Assembly: GCA_002372815.1 (NCBI GenBank)
Contig: DFIR01000006.1
Coordinates: forward strand, 777 to 64,776
Direction of reading: 5' to 3'
DNA from: Lachnospiraceae bacterium UBA3692
GTDB lineage: Bacteria; Bacillota; Clostridia; Lachnospirales; Lachnospiraceae
Length of the DNA stretch: 64,000 nt
Part shown: piece by piece, positions 34,151-43,573 of the stretch
Numbering within the stretch: the stretch's first letter is position 1
How the letters are laid out: each line of letters starts with the position of its first letter
The notes under the pieces: generated by a model
The model's database searches: none
What the model was told of the DNA's origin: nothing
What the model saw: the letters and a program-made list of their open reading frames with translations, nothing else
Translations under genes and position numbers: made by a program

Positions 34151-34876
34151 ATGATCGAATTTGCACATGTGAGCTGCGCATATGAGAAGGACCGGCCGGT
34201 CCTGCGGGATGTCTCCTTCTCGGTGCAGGAAGGGGAGACCGTCGGGCTGATCGGCTGCAACGGTGCCGGGAAGTCCACGGTCATGAAGCTTCTGCTGGGC
34301 CTCCTTCCCTGCAGCGATGGGAAGATCACCGCTGCCGGACTGCCGGTGGACAAGGCGCATCTGGCGGAGATCCGCGCGAAGATCGGGGTCGTCCTGCAAG
34401 ACCCGGAGACGCAGATGTTCATGCCGACCGTCTATGAGGACATGCTCTTCGGGCCCATGAATTACGGCCTGTCCCGGGAGGAGGCCGACAGGCGGATCGA
34501 CGCGGCGCTGGAGCAGCTGCAGATCGGCCACCTCAAGCACAGGCACAACCACCGGATCTCCGGCGGTGAGAAAAGAATGGCGGCGATCGCCGTGATCCTC
34601 GCCATGCAGCCGGACATCCTCCTGATGGATGAGCCGACGGCGGCACTGGATCCGTACAATCGCCGCAAAGTGATCGAAGTGATAAGAAATCTGCCGGGGA
34701 CGAAGATGATCACGTCCCACGACCTGGATATGATCTGCGAGACCTGTGAGAGAGTGATCTTGCTCTGCGACGGCGCCGTCTGTGCCGACGGTCCCGCGGA
34801 GCAGGTGCTGCGCGACAGGGAACTGCTGGAGGCGCACAGGCTGGAGCTGCCGCTGCGCTACGCGCACATCCGCTGA
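34151..34876 (+). CDS. cbiO: Energy-coupling factor ATPase CbiO
   Basis: A 241-residue ABC ATPase. Walker A GCNGAGKST is at 35-43, the Q-loop is VVLQDPETQMF, the signature is ISGGEKR, Walker B is DILLMDEPTAALD, and the switch His is in TSHDLDM. It powers the CbiM/CbiQ importer as a dimer. It ends 36 bases before the stop of the convergent metal-sensor gene, with no clear terminator in between. Confidence 0.93.
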   Translation: MIEFAHVSCAYEKDRPVLRDVSFSVQEGETVGLIGCNGAGKSTVMKLLLGLLPCSDGKITAAGLPVDKAHLAEIRAKIGVVLQDPETQMFMPTVYEDMLFGPMNYGLSREEADRRIDAALEQLQIGHLKHRHNHRISGGEKRMAAIAVILAMQPDILLMDEPTAALDPYNRRKVIEVIRNLPGTKMITSHDLDMICETCERVILLCDGAVCADGPAEQVLRDRELLEAHRLELPLRYAHIR

Positions 34877-34912
34877 GCAGCCGCTGCACATCCGCCGTTT
34901 ATCCGCCGCACA

Positions 34913-35308
34913 TCAGCTGATGAAGCGGTCGATGGCGGCTTTCATCTTCTCGATGGCCACGTCGTCCTCCTCCAGAACAGCCTCCTGTATACAGTGTTCC
35001 AGATGGCCTTTCAGGAGCAGCTTGCCGGCATTGTTCAGCGCTGACCGGACGGCGGCCAGCTGGATCAGGACGTCGCTGCAGTCCTCGCCGGACTCCACCA
35101 TCTGCCGGACCTTCTCCAGGTGGCCGATGCAGCGGGACAGCCGGTTGACGACGGAACGGATCTCCTCCGGGTCGTGCGTGTGGGAATGCGTGTGTGCATG
35201 TGTGTGCCCCGCGCCTTCCGCAGGTGCGTGGGTGTGGGTATATGTGTGACCGTCCGCATCCGTGTGGGTGTGCGGATGAAGGCCGGCGTGAGAGTGCTGC
35301 TCGCCCAT
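34913..35308 (-). CDS. CsoR/RcnR-family metal-sensing repressor with His-rich tail
   Basis: A 131-residue all-helical repressor of the CsoR/RcnR/FrmR (DUF156) family. The core (about residues 48-131) contains the metal-site pattern Cys77, His102 and Cys106 (GEDCSDV, KGHLEHC). The first 45 residues hold 14 histidines in His-X-His steps, an unusual metal-binding extension. Placed convergent to a Co/Ni importer, it probably senses Ni2+ or Co2+, though the Cys-His-Cys triad also occurs in Cu(I) sensors. Its promoter faces away from the importer, toward the LUD gene. Confidence 0.9.
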   Translation of the reverse strand: MGEQHSHAGLHPHTHTDADGHTYTHTHAPAEGAGHTHAHTHSHTHDPEEIRSVVNRLSRCIGHLEKVRQMVESGEDCSDVLIQLAAVRSALNNAGKLLLKGHLEHCIQEAVLEEDDVAIEKMKAAIDRFIS

Positions 35309-35346
35309 GGACGTTTCCTTTCCGACATAGACAGAAGATCGTACAT

Positions 35347-35375
35347 ATCATACCACCGAACGCGCGCGGTTTCCA
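35347..35375 (-). promoter_or_regulatory. Promoter of the metal-sensor gene
   Basis: On the minus strand TGGAAA, a 17-base spacer and TATGAT with an upstream TGG (extended -10). It lies about 40 bases before the start codon. Confidence 0.55.
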
Positions 35376-35503
35376 GAATGCAGACAGCATCTTTCGGAAT
35401 CGCGCGTTTTGTTATATGATAAGAACAACGCTTCCGTGCCGTTTTATGCACACCGGATGACGCTTTTCCCAGTGCGCAGCGATCCCGGAACAGAGGAGGA
35501 GAT

Positions 35504-36133
35504 ATGAACGAGAATGTTTTAAAACGCGGCGAACTCCTGGCGCAGACCGTCATCAAGGGGCTGGCGTCCAGAAATATGAGCGGATATTACGCGGCGGACA
35601 AGGAGGAGGCACTCCGGATCGCCCTCTCCCTGATCCCGGAGGGAAGCACCGTGACGATGGGCGGCGCGATGAGCGCCCACGAGATCGGCCTTGTGAAGGC
35701 GCTCAAGGAAGGCAATTATCAGTTCATCGACCGCGACGAGTATGCGGACAAGCGCGCCGCGATGCTGCTGGCCTATGACGCGGACGTCTTCCTCGCCAGC
35801 GCGAACGCGATGACGAAGGACGGCGTGCTCGTGAACATCGACGGCAACGCGAACCGCGTGTCGGCGATCGCGCAGGGGCCGAAGAAGGTCGTCTTCATCG
35901 TCGGAATGAACAAGGTCTGCGGGGATGTGGACGGCGCCATGAAGAGGGCCAGGGAAGTGGCCGCGCCGACCAACGCGCAGAGGTTCGGGCTCTCCACGCC
36001 CTGCACGAAGACGGGCGCATGTCTGAACTGCAAATCGCCGGACACGATCTGCTGCCAGATCCTGATCACCCGTTTCTCTAAGCACAAGGACAGGATCCAC
36101 GTGATCCTCGTGAACGACGCGCTGGGATTCTGA
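35504..36133 (+). CDS. LUD-domain protein (DUF162/LutC-like)
   Basis: A 209-residue LUD-domain protein. The family shows the N-terminal SRNMSGYYAADKEEAL, GSTVTMGGAMS and a later GPKKVVFIVGMNKV. Cysteine-containing blocks TPCTKTGACLNCKSPDTICC lie near residues 165-185. Relatives include LutC of lactate oxidation, but this short single-domain form without LutA/LutB is of unknown function. A TATGAT box lies at 35415-35420 upstream, without a convincing -35. The start has GAGGAGGAG. Confidence 0.85.
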   Translation: MNENVLKRGELLAQTVIKGLASRNMSGYYAADKEEALRIALSLIPEGSTVTMGGAMSAHEIGLVKALKEGNYQFIDRDEYADKRAAMLLAYDADVFLASANAMTKDGVLVNIDGNANRVSAIAQGPKKVVFIVGMNKVCGDVDGAMKRAREVAAPTNAQRFGLSTPCTKTGACLNCKSPDTICCQILITRFSKHKDRIHVILVNDALGF

Positions 36134-36182
36134 TCCCGCGCGGGCGGAGCATCCTGCAACAGCCTACAGACGGAGGACAGCA

Positions 36183-36689
36183 ATGCAGAACATCTATCAT
36201 CGCACAAGTGTGAGAAAATACACGGAGGACCGCGTCGAACGCTCCAGGATCATGCAGATCCTCCGGGCGGCCATGGCCGCGCCTTCCGCCGGCAACCAGC
36301 AGCCCTGGGAGTTCTTCGTGGTGCGCGACCCGGAGACGATCCGGAAGCTCTCCGAGGCGTCTCCCTATGCCGGCTGCGCCGCAGGCGCGAACGTCGTGAT
36401 CGTGAGCGCCTACAGAGAGGACGTGCAGATGCCTGAATACGCGCAGATCGACATGAGCATCGCCATGGAGAACCTCTGGCTGGAGACGGATGCCCAGGGA
36501 CTCGGCGGCGTATGGCTCGGGATCGCGCCGATCGAGGAGCGCATGCAGAAAGTAGAGGAGATCCTCGGGATGCGGAAGGGACTCCGCGCGTTCGCCCTCT
36601 TCCCGCTGGGATATTACGATGAGGAGCAGCGGCAGCAGGACCGCTTCGACGGAAGCCGGATCCACTTTGTTGAGGAACCGAGTTTTTGA
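36183..36689 (+). CDS. Nitroreductase-family FMN protein
   Basis: A 168-residue nitroreductase-like flavoprotein. RTSVRKYTEDRVE (FMN phosphate site) and AAPSAGNQQPWEF are clear near the N-terminus, and GLGGVWLGIAP lies in the C-terminal half. The length is the compact form typical of anaerobes. It lies 49 bases after the LUD gene. The electron acceptor is unknown. Confidence 0.9.
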   Translation: MQNIYHRTSVRKYTEDRVERSRIMQILRAAMAAPSAGNQQPWEFFVVRDPETIRKLSEASPYAGCAAGANVVIVSAYREDVQMPEYAQIDMSIAMENLWLETDAQGLGGVWLGIAPIEERMQKVEEILGMRKGLRAFALFPLGYYDEEQRQQDRFDGSRIHFVEEPSF

Positions 36690-36707
36690 CCCGCATAGGG
36701 GGAACAT

Positions 36708-38222
36708 ATGAAGAAAAAAGAGATAGAGCAGCTCGAAGCGCTCCGCGAGCGCGCGAAGGGCAGAGATTATCTGAAAGGCATGTACGGAGACCTGTTCGGA
36801 AAGAGCAGCGGGACGGGCAGTAAGCCCGACAGCGGCACTGCGGACAGCACAGATTCCGGCGCAGGCACGGCGGACAGCGGCACGGCGGACGCCGGGAAGA
36901 GCAGCGGAAAGAGCACGGGCACTTCCGCCGGCACCGGCGGGGCTTTGGACCCGGGACGCTTCACGGATCCCCTCCTGAACGCGCGAAGGGCGCTGGAGGA
37001 GGCACAGAAGCTGTTCGGGGAGCTCCCGGACCTCGCGAAGCTGCAGAGCGAGATGCCGAAGCCGCCGACGGAGAAGGATCTACTGGAGATCGACCCCTCG
37101 GTGATGGGGGACTTCGGGTTCCCTGTGAACGCCGGGAAGCCCGGGGAGACGGCCGGCGCGTCCGGTGACGCGCAGGGGCAGACGCAGCAGGATCTGCCGA
37201 CAGCCGTCGCGAGCGGAGGGCCCGCATCTGAGGAGCAGGAGGAGAAGCCGAAGGAGCCGGAGAAGGATCCGATGGAGGAGCTGGACGCGCTCATCGGACT
37301 GGAGAAGATCAAGAAGGATGTGCGGGAGCTGGCGGACTTCGCCAAGATCCAGAAGCTGAGAAGGGACCAGGGCATGAAATCTGTGCCCGTCTCCCTGCAC
37401 CTGGTCTTCACGGGCAATCCGGGCACCGGCAAGACGACCGTCGCCAGGATCCTGGCGCGCCTCTACAAGAAGATCGGGATCCTCTCCAAAGGCCAGCTCG
37501 TCGAAGTCGACCGGTCCGGACTGGTGGCCGGCTACGTCGGACAGACGGCGCTGAAGACGCAGGACCAGATCAAGAAGGCGATGGGCGGCATCCTCTTCAT
37601 CGACGAGGCCTACGCGCTCGCGCAGAAGGACGACGCTTTCGGCCAGGAGGCGATCGACACGGTCCTCAAGGCGATGGAGGACCACCGCGACGACCTGATC
37701 GTCATCGTGGCGGGCTACACGAAGCCGATGGAGAAGTTCATCAACAGCAACCCCGGCCTCAAGTCCCGCTTCAACAAGTACATCGAGTTCCCGGACTACA
37801 CGGTGGACGAGCTCGAGCAGATCTTCCTGCTCAACTGCCGCAAGTATGAATACGAGCTCGACGAGGGCGTGCAGAAGCACATCCGCGCCATGATCGTGGA
37901 GCGCAAGCTGGAGCGCCTCGAGAACTTCGCCAACGCGAGGGAGGTCCGCAACCTGTTCGAGGACATCATCACCAACCAGGCGCGCCGGATCGCCGCGATG
38001 GAGGACCCCAAGCCGGAGGACATCCGCAGGATCTGCATCGAGGACCTGACGGAGGAGGACCTGGAGGCCCTGCTGGCCGACGACGAGGTGCCGGGAGAAG
38101 AGACACCGGGAGCAGCAGCGCCCGGAGACGAAGCGCCGGGAGAAGCGAAGGAGGAGACCGCCGCGGAGCCTGAAGAGGACACCGCGCAGCCGGCCGTCGC
38201 GGATCCGGAGGAAGAATGCTGA
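36708..38222 (+). CDS. AAA+ ATPase, CbbX/SpoVK-like
   Basis: A 504-residue protein. The C-terminal two-thirds is a CbbX/SpoVK-type AAA+ module. It starts LDALIGLEKIKKDVREL, with Walker A GNPGTGKT at about 236-243, Walker B GGILFIDEAYAL, sensor region VIVAGYTKPM and arginine finger in NPGLKSRF. The N-terminal 180 residues are a low-complexity Ser/Gly/Thr/Asp and Pro-rich region with a short helical start. The last 40 residues are acidic. No rubisco or sporulation genes adjoin; the client protein is unknown. It overlaps the next gene by 7 bases. Confidence 0.88.
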   Translation: MKKKEIEQLEALRERAKGRDYLKGMYGDLFGKSSGTGSKPDSGTADSTDSGAGTADSGTADAGKSSGKSTGTSAGTGGALDPGRFTDPLLNARRALEEAQKLFGELPDLAKLQSEMPKPPTEKDLLEIDPSVMGDFGFPVNAGKPGETAGASGDAQGQTQQDLPTAVASGGPASEEQEEKPKEPEKDPMEELDALIGLEKIKKDVRELADFAKIQKLRRDQGMKSVPVSLHLVFTGNPGTGKTTVARILARLYKKIGILSKGQLVEVDRSGLVAGYVGQTALKTQDQIKKAMGGILFIDEAYALAQKDDAFGQEAIDTVLKAMEDHRDDLIVIVAGYTKPMEKFINSNPGLKSRFNKYIEFPDYTVDELEQIFLLNCRKYEYELDEGVQKHIRAMIVERKLERLENFANAREVRNLFEDIITNQARRIAAMEDPKPEDIRRICIEDLTEEDLEALLADDEVPGEETPGAAAPGDEAPGEAKEETAAEPEEDTAQPAVADPEEEC

Positions 38223-39346
38223 GGCGCCGGCAGGCAGCCGGAGAGAAGCATGGCGCTGTCGGACTCTTACGAATGACTGCAGCGGCGGCAGTGATCGCCG
38301 CGGGATGCCTGTGCCTGCCGGCGCGGGCGTCCGCACCTTCCGTGAAGGTCCTCACGGACCGCGCCTCCGCGGCTGCCGCGGCGGCGGGAAGGACCTGCGC
38401 GAGGATGGGCGAGGCGTACGCGACGCCGGAGATGCGCGTGACCGCCATCGACTTCGGGCAGGCGGAGTACCCGGGGGACGTGATCCTGGTCTCCTCCGGA
38501 GGGCGGCATCTGCTCATGGACACGGGACTTCCCGACAACGTGGAGGACCCGGACGGATGCATGACGATCCGCTGGCTGAAGGACAGCGGGATCAGCGACC
38601 TCGACCTGTATCTGTCGCATTATCATGACGACCACTATTTTCTCATGTGTACGATCCTGGAGGACGCCTTCTTCCATGTCGGGCGGATCTATCTGCCGGA
38701 TGTGGAAACACTGCTGACCTACTCGGATCCGGCCTACATGTGGGAGACCTGGTACGGATCCCTCACCAAGAACCTGAGCCTGTCGGGCAGCTGGGGAGAG
38801 AACGCGCGCAGCGCGATCCTGGCGGACGCGGAGGAGCTGGGCGTCCCTGTGACGACGCTCACGCAGGGGGACAGCTTCCCGCTGGGCTTCAGCAATGTGG
38901 AGATCCTGTGGCAGGAGACGGACCCCGTGCCGGAGGGCGACAACGCGACGGACGCGATCAACCGCACCTCGCTGGTCGCGATGGTGACGGGCGGCGGCTG
39001 CAGGTATCTCACCGGCGGGGACATGTATGTCTCCAACGAGCTGCACATGCTGGAAGCGGGCGTCGACGTGCAGGCCGATATCTTCAAGCTGAGCCACCAC
39101 GGCGGCGAGACCAGCAATGATCCGGCCTTCCTGCAGGCGACTGGCGCGAGATACGCCATCCTGGAGGACTATCCGCACCGGCAGCTGGCGAGCCCCAAAT
39201 CGGAGAAGGCCGTCGCGGCGGCGCAGGAAGCCGGCATGACCGTCATGAGCCCCCGCAGGCACGGAACGTTCACATATGTCTGCCGCGGCGGGGAGATCAC
39301 GGTCCTGGGCGGCGAAAGGAACCGGGAGGAATGGGAAGGCAGGTGA
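38216..39346 (+). CDS. Exported metallo-beta-lactamase-fold hydrolase (ComEC/Rec2-like)
   Basis: A 376-residue MBL-fold protein. A signal-like hydrophobic segment lies at about residues 15-40. The metal motif SHYHDDHY (HxHxDH) is near 125. LTGGDMY and LSHHGGETSND (further metal ligands) lie near 260-300. It resembles the hydrolase domain of ComEC-type DNA uptake proteins found free-standing and secreted in Firmicutes. It begins inside the end of the AAA+ gene with GGAGG just upstream, so it is translationally coupled. Confidence 0.86.
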   Translation: MLRRRQAAGEKHGAVGLLRMTAAAAVIAAGCLCLPARASAPSVKVLTDRASAAAAAAGRTCARMGEAYATPEMRVTAIDFGQAEYPGDVILVSSGGRHLLMDTGLPDNVEDPDGCMTIRWLKDSGISDLDLYLSHYHDDHYFLMCTILEDAFFHVGRIYLPDVETLLTYSDPAYMWETWYGSLTKNLSLSGSWGENARSAILADAEELGVPVTTLTQGDSFPLGFSNVEILWQETDPVPEGDNATDAINRTSLVAMVTGGGCRYLTGGDMYVSNELHMLEAGVDVQADIFKLSHHGGETSNDPAFLQATGARYAILEDYPHRQLASPKSEKAVAAAQEAGMTVMSPRRHGTFTYVCRGGEITVLGGERNREEWEGR

Positions 39347-39407
39347 GACCTGCTATACACGCCCCGGATGACACTGAAGACAACATACACAGAAAGGCGG
39401 AAACACC

Positions 39408-40013
39408 ATGTACATCACCTGTCTCGACCTTGAAGGCGTACTCGTACCCGAGATCTGGATCGCGTTCTCGGAAGTCAGCGGGATCCCGGAGCTCAGAAGG
39501 ACCACGCGCGACGAGCCGGACTACGACAAGCTCATGAAATGGCGCATCGGCATCCTGAAGGAGCACGGGCTCGGGCTCAATGAGATCCGCGCCACGATCG
39601 AGAAGATCGATCCGCTTCCGGGCGCCAGGGAGTTCCTGGACGAACTGCGCAGGCTCTGCCAGGTCATCATCATCAGCGACACCTTCACCCAGTTCGCGGC
39701 GCCGCTCATGGAGAAGCTCGGCCAGCCCACCATCTTCTGCAACGAACTGGTCGTGGCGGACAGCGGCGAGATCACCGACTTCCGCATGCGCACGGAGAAC
39801 TCCAAGCTCACGACCGTGAAGGCGCTGCAGTCCATCGGCTTCGACACGATCGCGGCCGGCGACAGCTACAACGACCTCGGCATGATCCTGGCCAGCAAGG
39901 CCGGCTACCTGTTCCGCACGACCGATAAGATCCGCGCGGACTACCCGCAGCTGCCCGCCTTTGAGCAGTATGACGAGATGCTGGAGGCGATCCGGAAACA
40001 GCTCGGGAAGTGA
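39408..40013 (+). CDS. thrH: Bifunctional phosphoserine phosphatase/homoserine phosphotransferase
   Basis: A 201-residue HAD-family enzyme matching ThrH. The nucleophile motif is CLDLEGVLVPEIW (DLEG in place of the usual DxDGT). TTRDEPDYDKLM, IIISDTF and AAGDSYNDLGM are also present. ThrH dephosphorylates phosphoserine and can move the phosphate to homoserine. It stands alone, with a strong terminator just downstream. Confidence 0.92.
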   Translation: MYITCLDLEGVLVPEIWIAFSEVSGIPELRRTTRDEPDYDKLMKWRIGILKEHGLGLNEIRATIEKIDPLPGAREFLDELRRLCQVIIISDTFTQFAAPLMEKLGQPTIFCNELVVADSGEITDFRMRTENSKLTTVKALQSIGFDTIAAGDSYNDLGMILASKAGYLFRTTDKIRADYPQLPAFEQYDEMLEAIRKQLGK

Positions 40014-40041
40014 GCGGACCGGGTGAGAAACGGAGAGCAGA

Positions 40042-40086
40042 CAGGGGAAAGGGAGACGATCAGACGTCCTCTTTTCCCTGTTTTTT
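40042..40086 (+). terminator. Intrinsic terminator after thrH
   Basis: CAGGGGAAAGGGAG pairs with CCTCTTTTCCCTG and runs directly into six T (40081-40086). It opens the 355-bp gap 40014-40368 before glpP. Confidence 0.9.
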
Positions 40087-40216
40087 CTGTCTTAAATTGA
40101 TAAAAAAACGGCCGGCCGAAGGACGGATATGCCGTAATTGTGCACGGTTTGTAATGACTTTTTTGACGGTTATGGTAATAATGTCTTGAAATGAACCATA
40201 TTTTTTTAATTTTGTC

Positions 40217-40245
40217 TTGCAATATCCACAAACGAGTGCTATGAT
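40217..40245 (+). promoter_or_regulatory. Promoter of glpP flanked by an inverted repeat
   Basis: TTGCAA (40217-40222), a 17-base spacer and TATGAT (40240-40245) form a strong sigma-A promoter. TTGTCTT (40212-40218) and AAGACAA (40247-40253) are a perfect inverted repeat that brackets it. A further TGTCTTG lies at 40182-40188. A repressor site is likely, but the protein is unknown. Confidence 0.75.
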
Positions 40246-40271
40246 TAAGACAACTTAAAAATGCGTGCCTG

Positions 40272-40332
40272 GAGAAAAGAGAATGCGGCGCAATAGGGAA
40301 ATTCTTGTTGTGTGTATTTTTCTCTTTTTTTT
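40272..40332 (+). terminator. Attenuator-like terminator in the glpP leader
   Basis: GAGAAAA (40272-40278) pairs with TTTTCTC (ending 40324) and is followed by eight T (40325-40332). An alternative pairing, AGAAT with ATTCT, can form inside. GlpP proteins bind RNA leaders to prevent termination, so this may be autoregulatory. The long loop makes the fold uncertain. Confidence 0.5.
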
Positions 40333-40368
40333 GTGCCAGAGGCACCATGTGAGACGGAAGAGAGGCTT

Positions 40369-40941
40369 ATGGGGAGAACGTTCGCTGAGAGGATCGAAAC
40401 TTCACCGGTCATCGCCGCTGTCAAGGACGACAGCGGACTCAGCGCGTGCCTGAAGTCCGATGTGGAAGTCGTATTCATCCTGTACGGAGACGTGTGCTCC
40501 ATACAGGAGATCGTGGCCAGAGTGCGGCAGGCCGGCAAGACCGCCATGGTCCACATCGACCTCATCGTCGGATTGTCCGCGAAGGACGCTTCGCTGGATT
40601 ATCTGAAGGACATCGTGCACGCGGACGGCGTGATCACCACCAAGCACAGCCTCATCGCTCACGCGAAGGAGATCGGCCTCGCGACAGTCCTGCGCTACTT
40701 CATCCTTGACAGCATGGCGCTCGTCAACATCGAGAAGCAGCAGCGGACCGGGGCGCTCCCGGACGTGATCGAGATCCTTCCCGGCATCGTCGCGCCGCGG
40801 GTCATCCGCAGGATCGTGGCGATGAGCAGGACCCCCGTCGTGTGCGGGGGACTGATCCAGTGCCGGGAGGATGTGATGCATGCGCTGGGAAGCGGCGCCT
40901 CTGCCATCTCAACGACCAGCAGTGAAGTCTGGTACATGTAA
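40369..40941 (+). CDS. glpP: Glycerol-3-phosphate-responsive antiterminator GlpP
   Basis: A 190-residue GlpP-family protein. It begins RTFAERIETSPVIAAVKD, then FILYGDVCSIQEIV, HIDLIVGLSAKD, DGVITTKHSLI, LPGIVAPRVI and VVCGGLIQCREDV, blocks typical of the family. In Bacillus GlpP bound to glycerol-3-phosphate lets polymerase read through leader terminators of glp genes. Here it directly precedes glpK, glpF and the dehydrogenase trio, which confirms its role. ATG 40369 is chosen for its GAGAGG site. Confidence 0.93.
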   Translation: MGRTFAERIETSPVIAAVKDDSGLSACLKSDVEVVFILYGDVCSIQEIVARVRQAGKTAMVHIDLIVGLSAKDASLDYLKDIVHADGVITTKHSLIAHAKEIGLATVLRYFILDSMALVNIEKQQRTGALPDVIEILPGIVAPRVIRRIVAMSRTPVVCGGLIQCREDVMHALGSGASAISTTSSEVWYM

Positions 40942-41048
40942 GGCACAGACACATTTTAGAAGCTCCTGGGGTATGTTTTGCAGGCAGATACCTGCACCGG
41001 GTTCGTGGGGGACCCGGATGAATCGCTAAGCGTTAAATGGAGGTAATT

Positions 41049-42548
<1,500 letters not shown>

Positions 42549-42600
42549 TCGCCTGAGGGCACAGATGCCTGAACACCTCCCTGTGAGGTGCTGATCCAAT

Positions 42601-42668
42601 TGGATATCTCCGGATCCCCTGACCGGGGGAGAATGGCCAGGGGATCCGGCGCAGTCCCGCGAGACTGC
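42601..42668 (+). other. Structured spacer between glpK and glpF
   Basis: CCGGATCCCCTG and CAGGGGATCCGG form a 12-bp stem, followed by GCAGTC/GACTGC. No T run follows, so it looks like an mRNA-stabilising or processing structure rather than a terminator. A smaller hairpin, CACCTC/GAGGTG, precedes it. Confidence 0.6.
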
Positions 42669-42718
42669 AGGATATCAGCAGTATCATTTCATGTCACTAT
42701 GAAGAAAGGGGTATAACA

Positions 42719-43426
42719 ATGCAGGCTTATATTGGAGAATTCATTGGAACAGCATTACTCGTGCTTTTGGGCGACGGCGTCTGCTGCAACGTCAGCCTTA
42801 ACAAGTCCGGCATGAAGGGCGGCAACACCGTGCACATCCTCATCGGCTGGGGCATGGCGGTCATGGTTCCCGCATTTGCGGTCAGCGGCATGTGCATTTC
42901 TTCCTTCAACCCGGCTGTCACCATCGGCGCGGCTCTCCGCGGCGGTCTTGACTGGGCAGTCGTCCCCGGATATATCATTGCTGAGATGCTCGGCGGCTTT
43001 GTCGGCGCTGCGATCCTGATGGTCCTCTACGGCGATCACATTGCGGCTACTGATGACGATGCTACGATCCGCGGCTGCTTCTGCACAGGACCTTCCATCC
43101 GGAATATGGGTCTGAACTTCCTGTCTGAGTTCGTCGCCACCTTCGTTCTGGTCTTCACTCTTGCCAACATCCCTGCAGCGGCTGGTGAATCCAATGTCAG
43201 CTGGATCCTCGTCTACGGCGTCATCGTTGCCTGCGGCGCTTCCTTCGGCGGCCTGACCGGCTATGCCATGAACGCTGCAAGAGACAGCGCTCCCCGTTTC
43301 GCGTATCAGCTGCTCGCTCCCGACAAGGGCGCGAAGGATCCCGACTGGGGCTATGGCTGGATCCCGGCAGTCGCTCCGATCTGCGGTGCGGTCGTTGCTT
43401 CTCTGCTCTACAACGTCCTTCACTGA
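42719..43426 (+). CDS. glpF: MIP-family glycerol facilitator (GlpF-like)
   Basis: A 235-residue aquaporin-fold channel with six membrane helices, admitting glycerol for glpK. The first pore motif is intact (SSFNPAVTIG). The second, usually NPARD, is NAARD (codons AAC GCT GCA AGA GAC), so the second NPA is changed while the following Arg of the selectivity filter is kept. Length is close to normal. It lies between glpK and the dehydrogenase trio, with a good GAAAGGGG site. Confidence 0.9.
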   Translation: MQAYIGEFIGTALLVLLGDGVCCNVSLNKSGMKGGNTVHILIGWGMAVMVPAFAVSGMCISSFNPAVTIGAALRGGLDWAVVPGYIIAEMLGGFVGAAILMVLYGDHIAATDDDATIRGCFCTGPSIRNMGLNFLSEFVATFVLVFTLANIPAAAGESNVSWILVYGVIVACGASFGGLTGYAMNAARDSAPRFAYQLLAPDKGAKDPDWGYGWIPAVAPICGAVVASLLYNVLH

Positions 43427-43490
43427 TTGGATGTGCCTGTAGCGCATCACAGCGCGAATACATTACAATGACATAATTCCTTGTGAGAAG

Positions 43491-43543
43491 CGGAGTCGGT
43501 GAGGGCGGACCCGGGGATGCCCGGGCTGTATTCCCCGACTCCG
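43491..43543 (+). terminator. Terminator-like or attenuator hairpin before the glp dehydrogenase trio
   Basis: CGGAGTCGG (43491-43499) pairs perfectly with CCGACTCCG (43535-43543), and the inner arms CCCGGG/CCCGGG also pair. A short TTT follows. In a GlpP-controlled operon this is a candidate site for regulated read-through. Confidence 0.5.
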
Positions 43544-43573
43544 TTTCACATGGAAGATCAGGAGGTAACTCTT

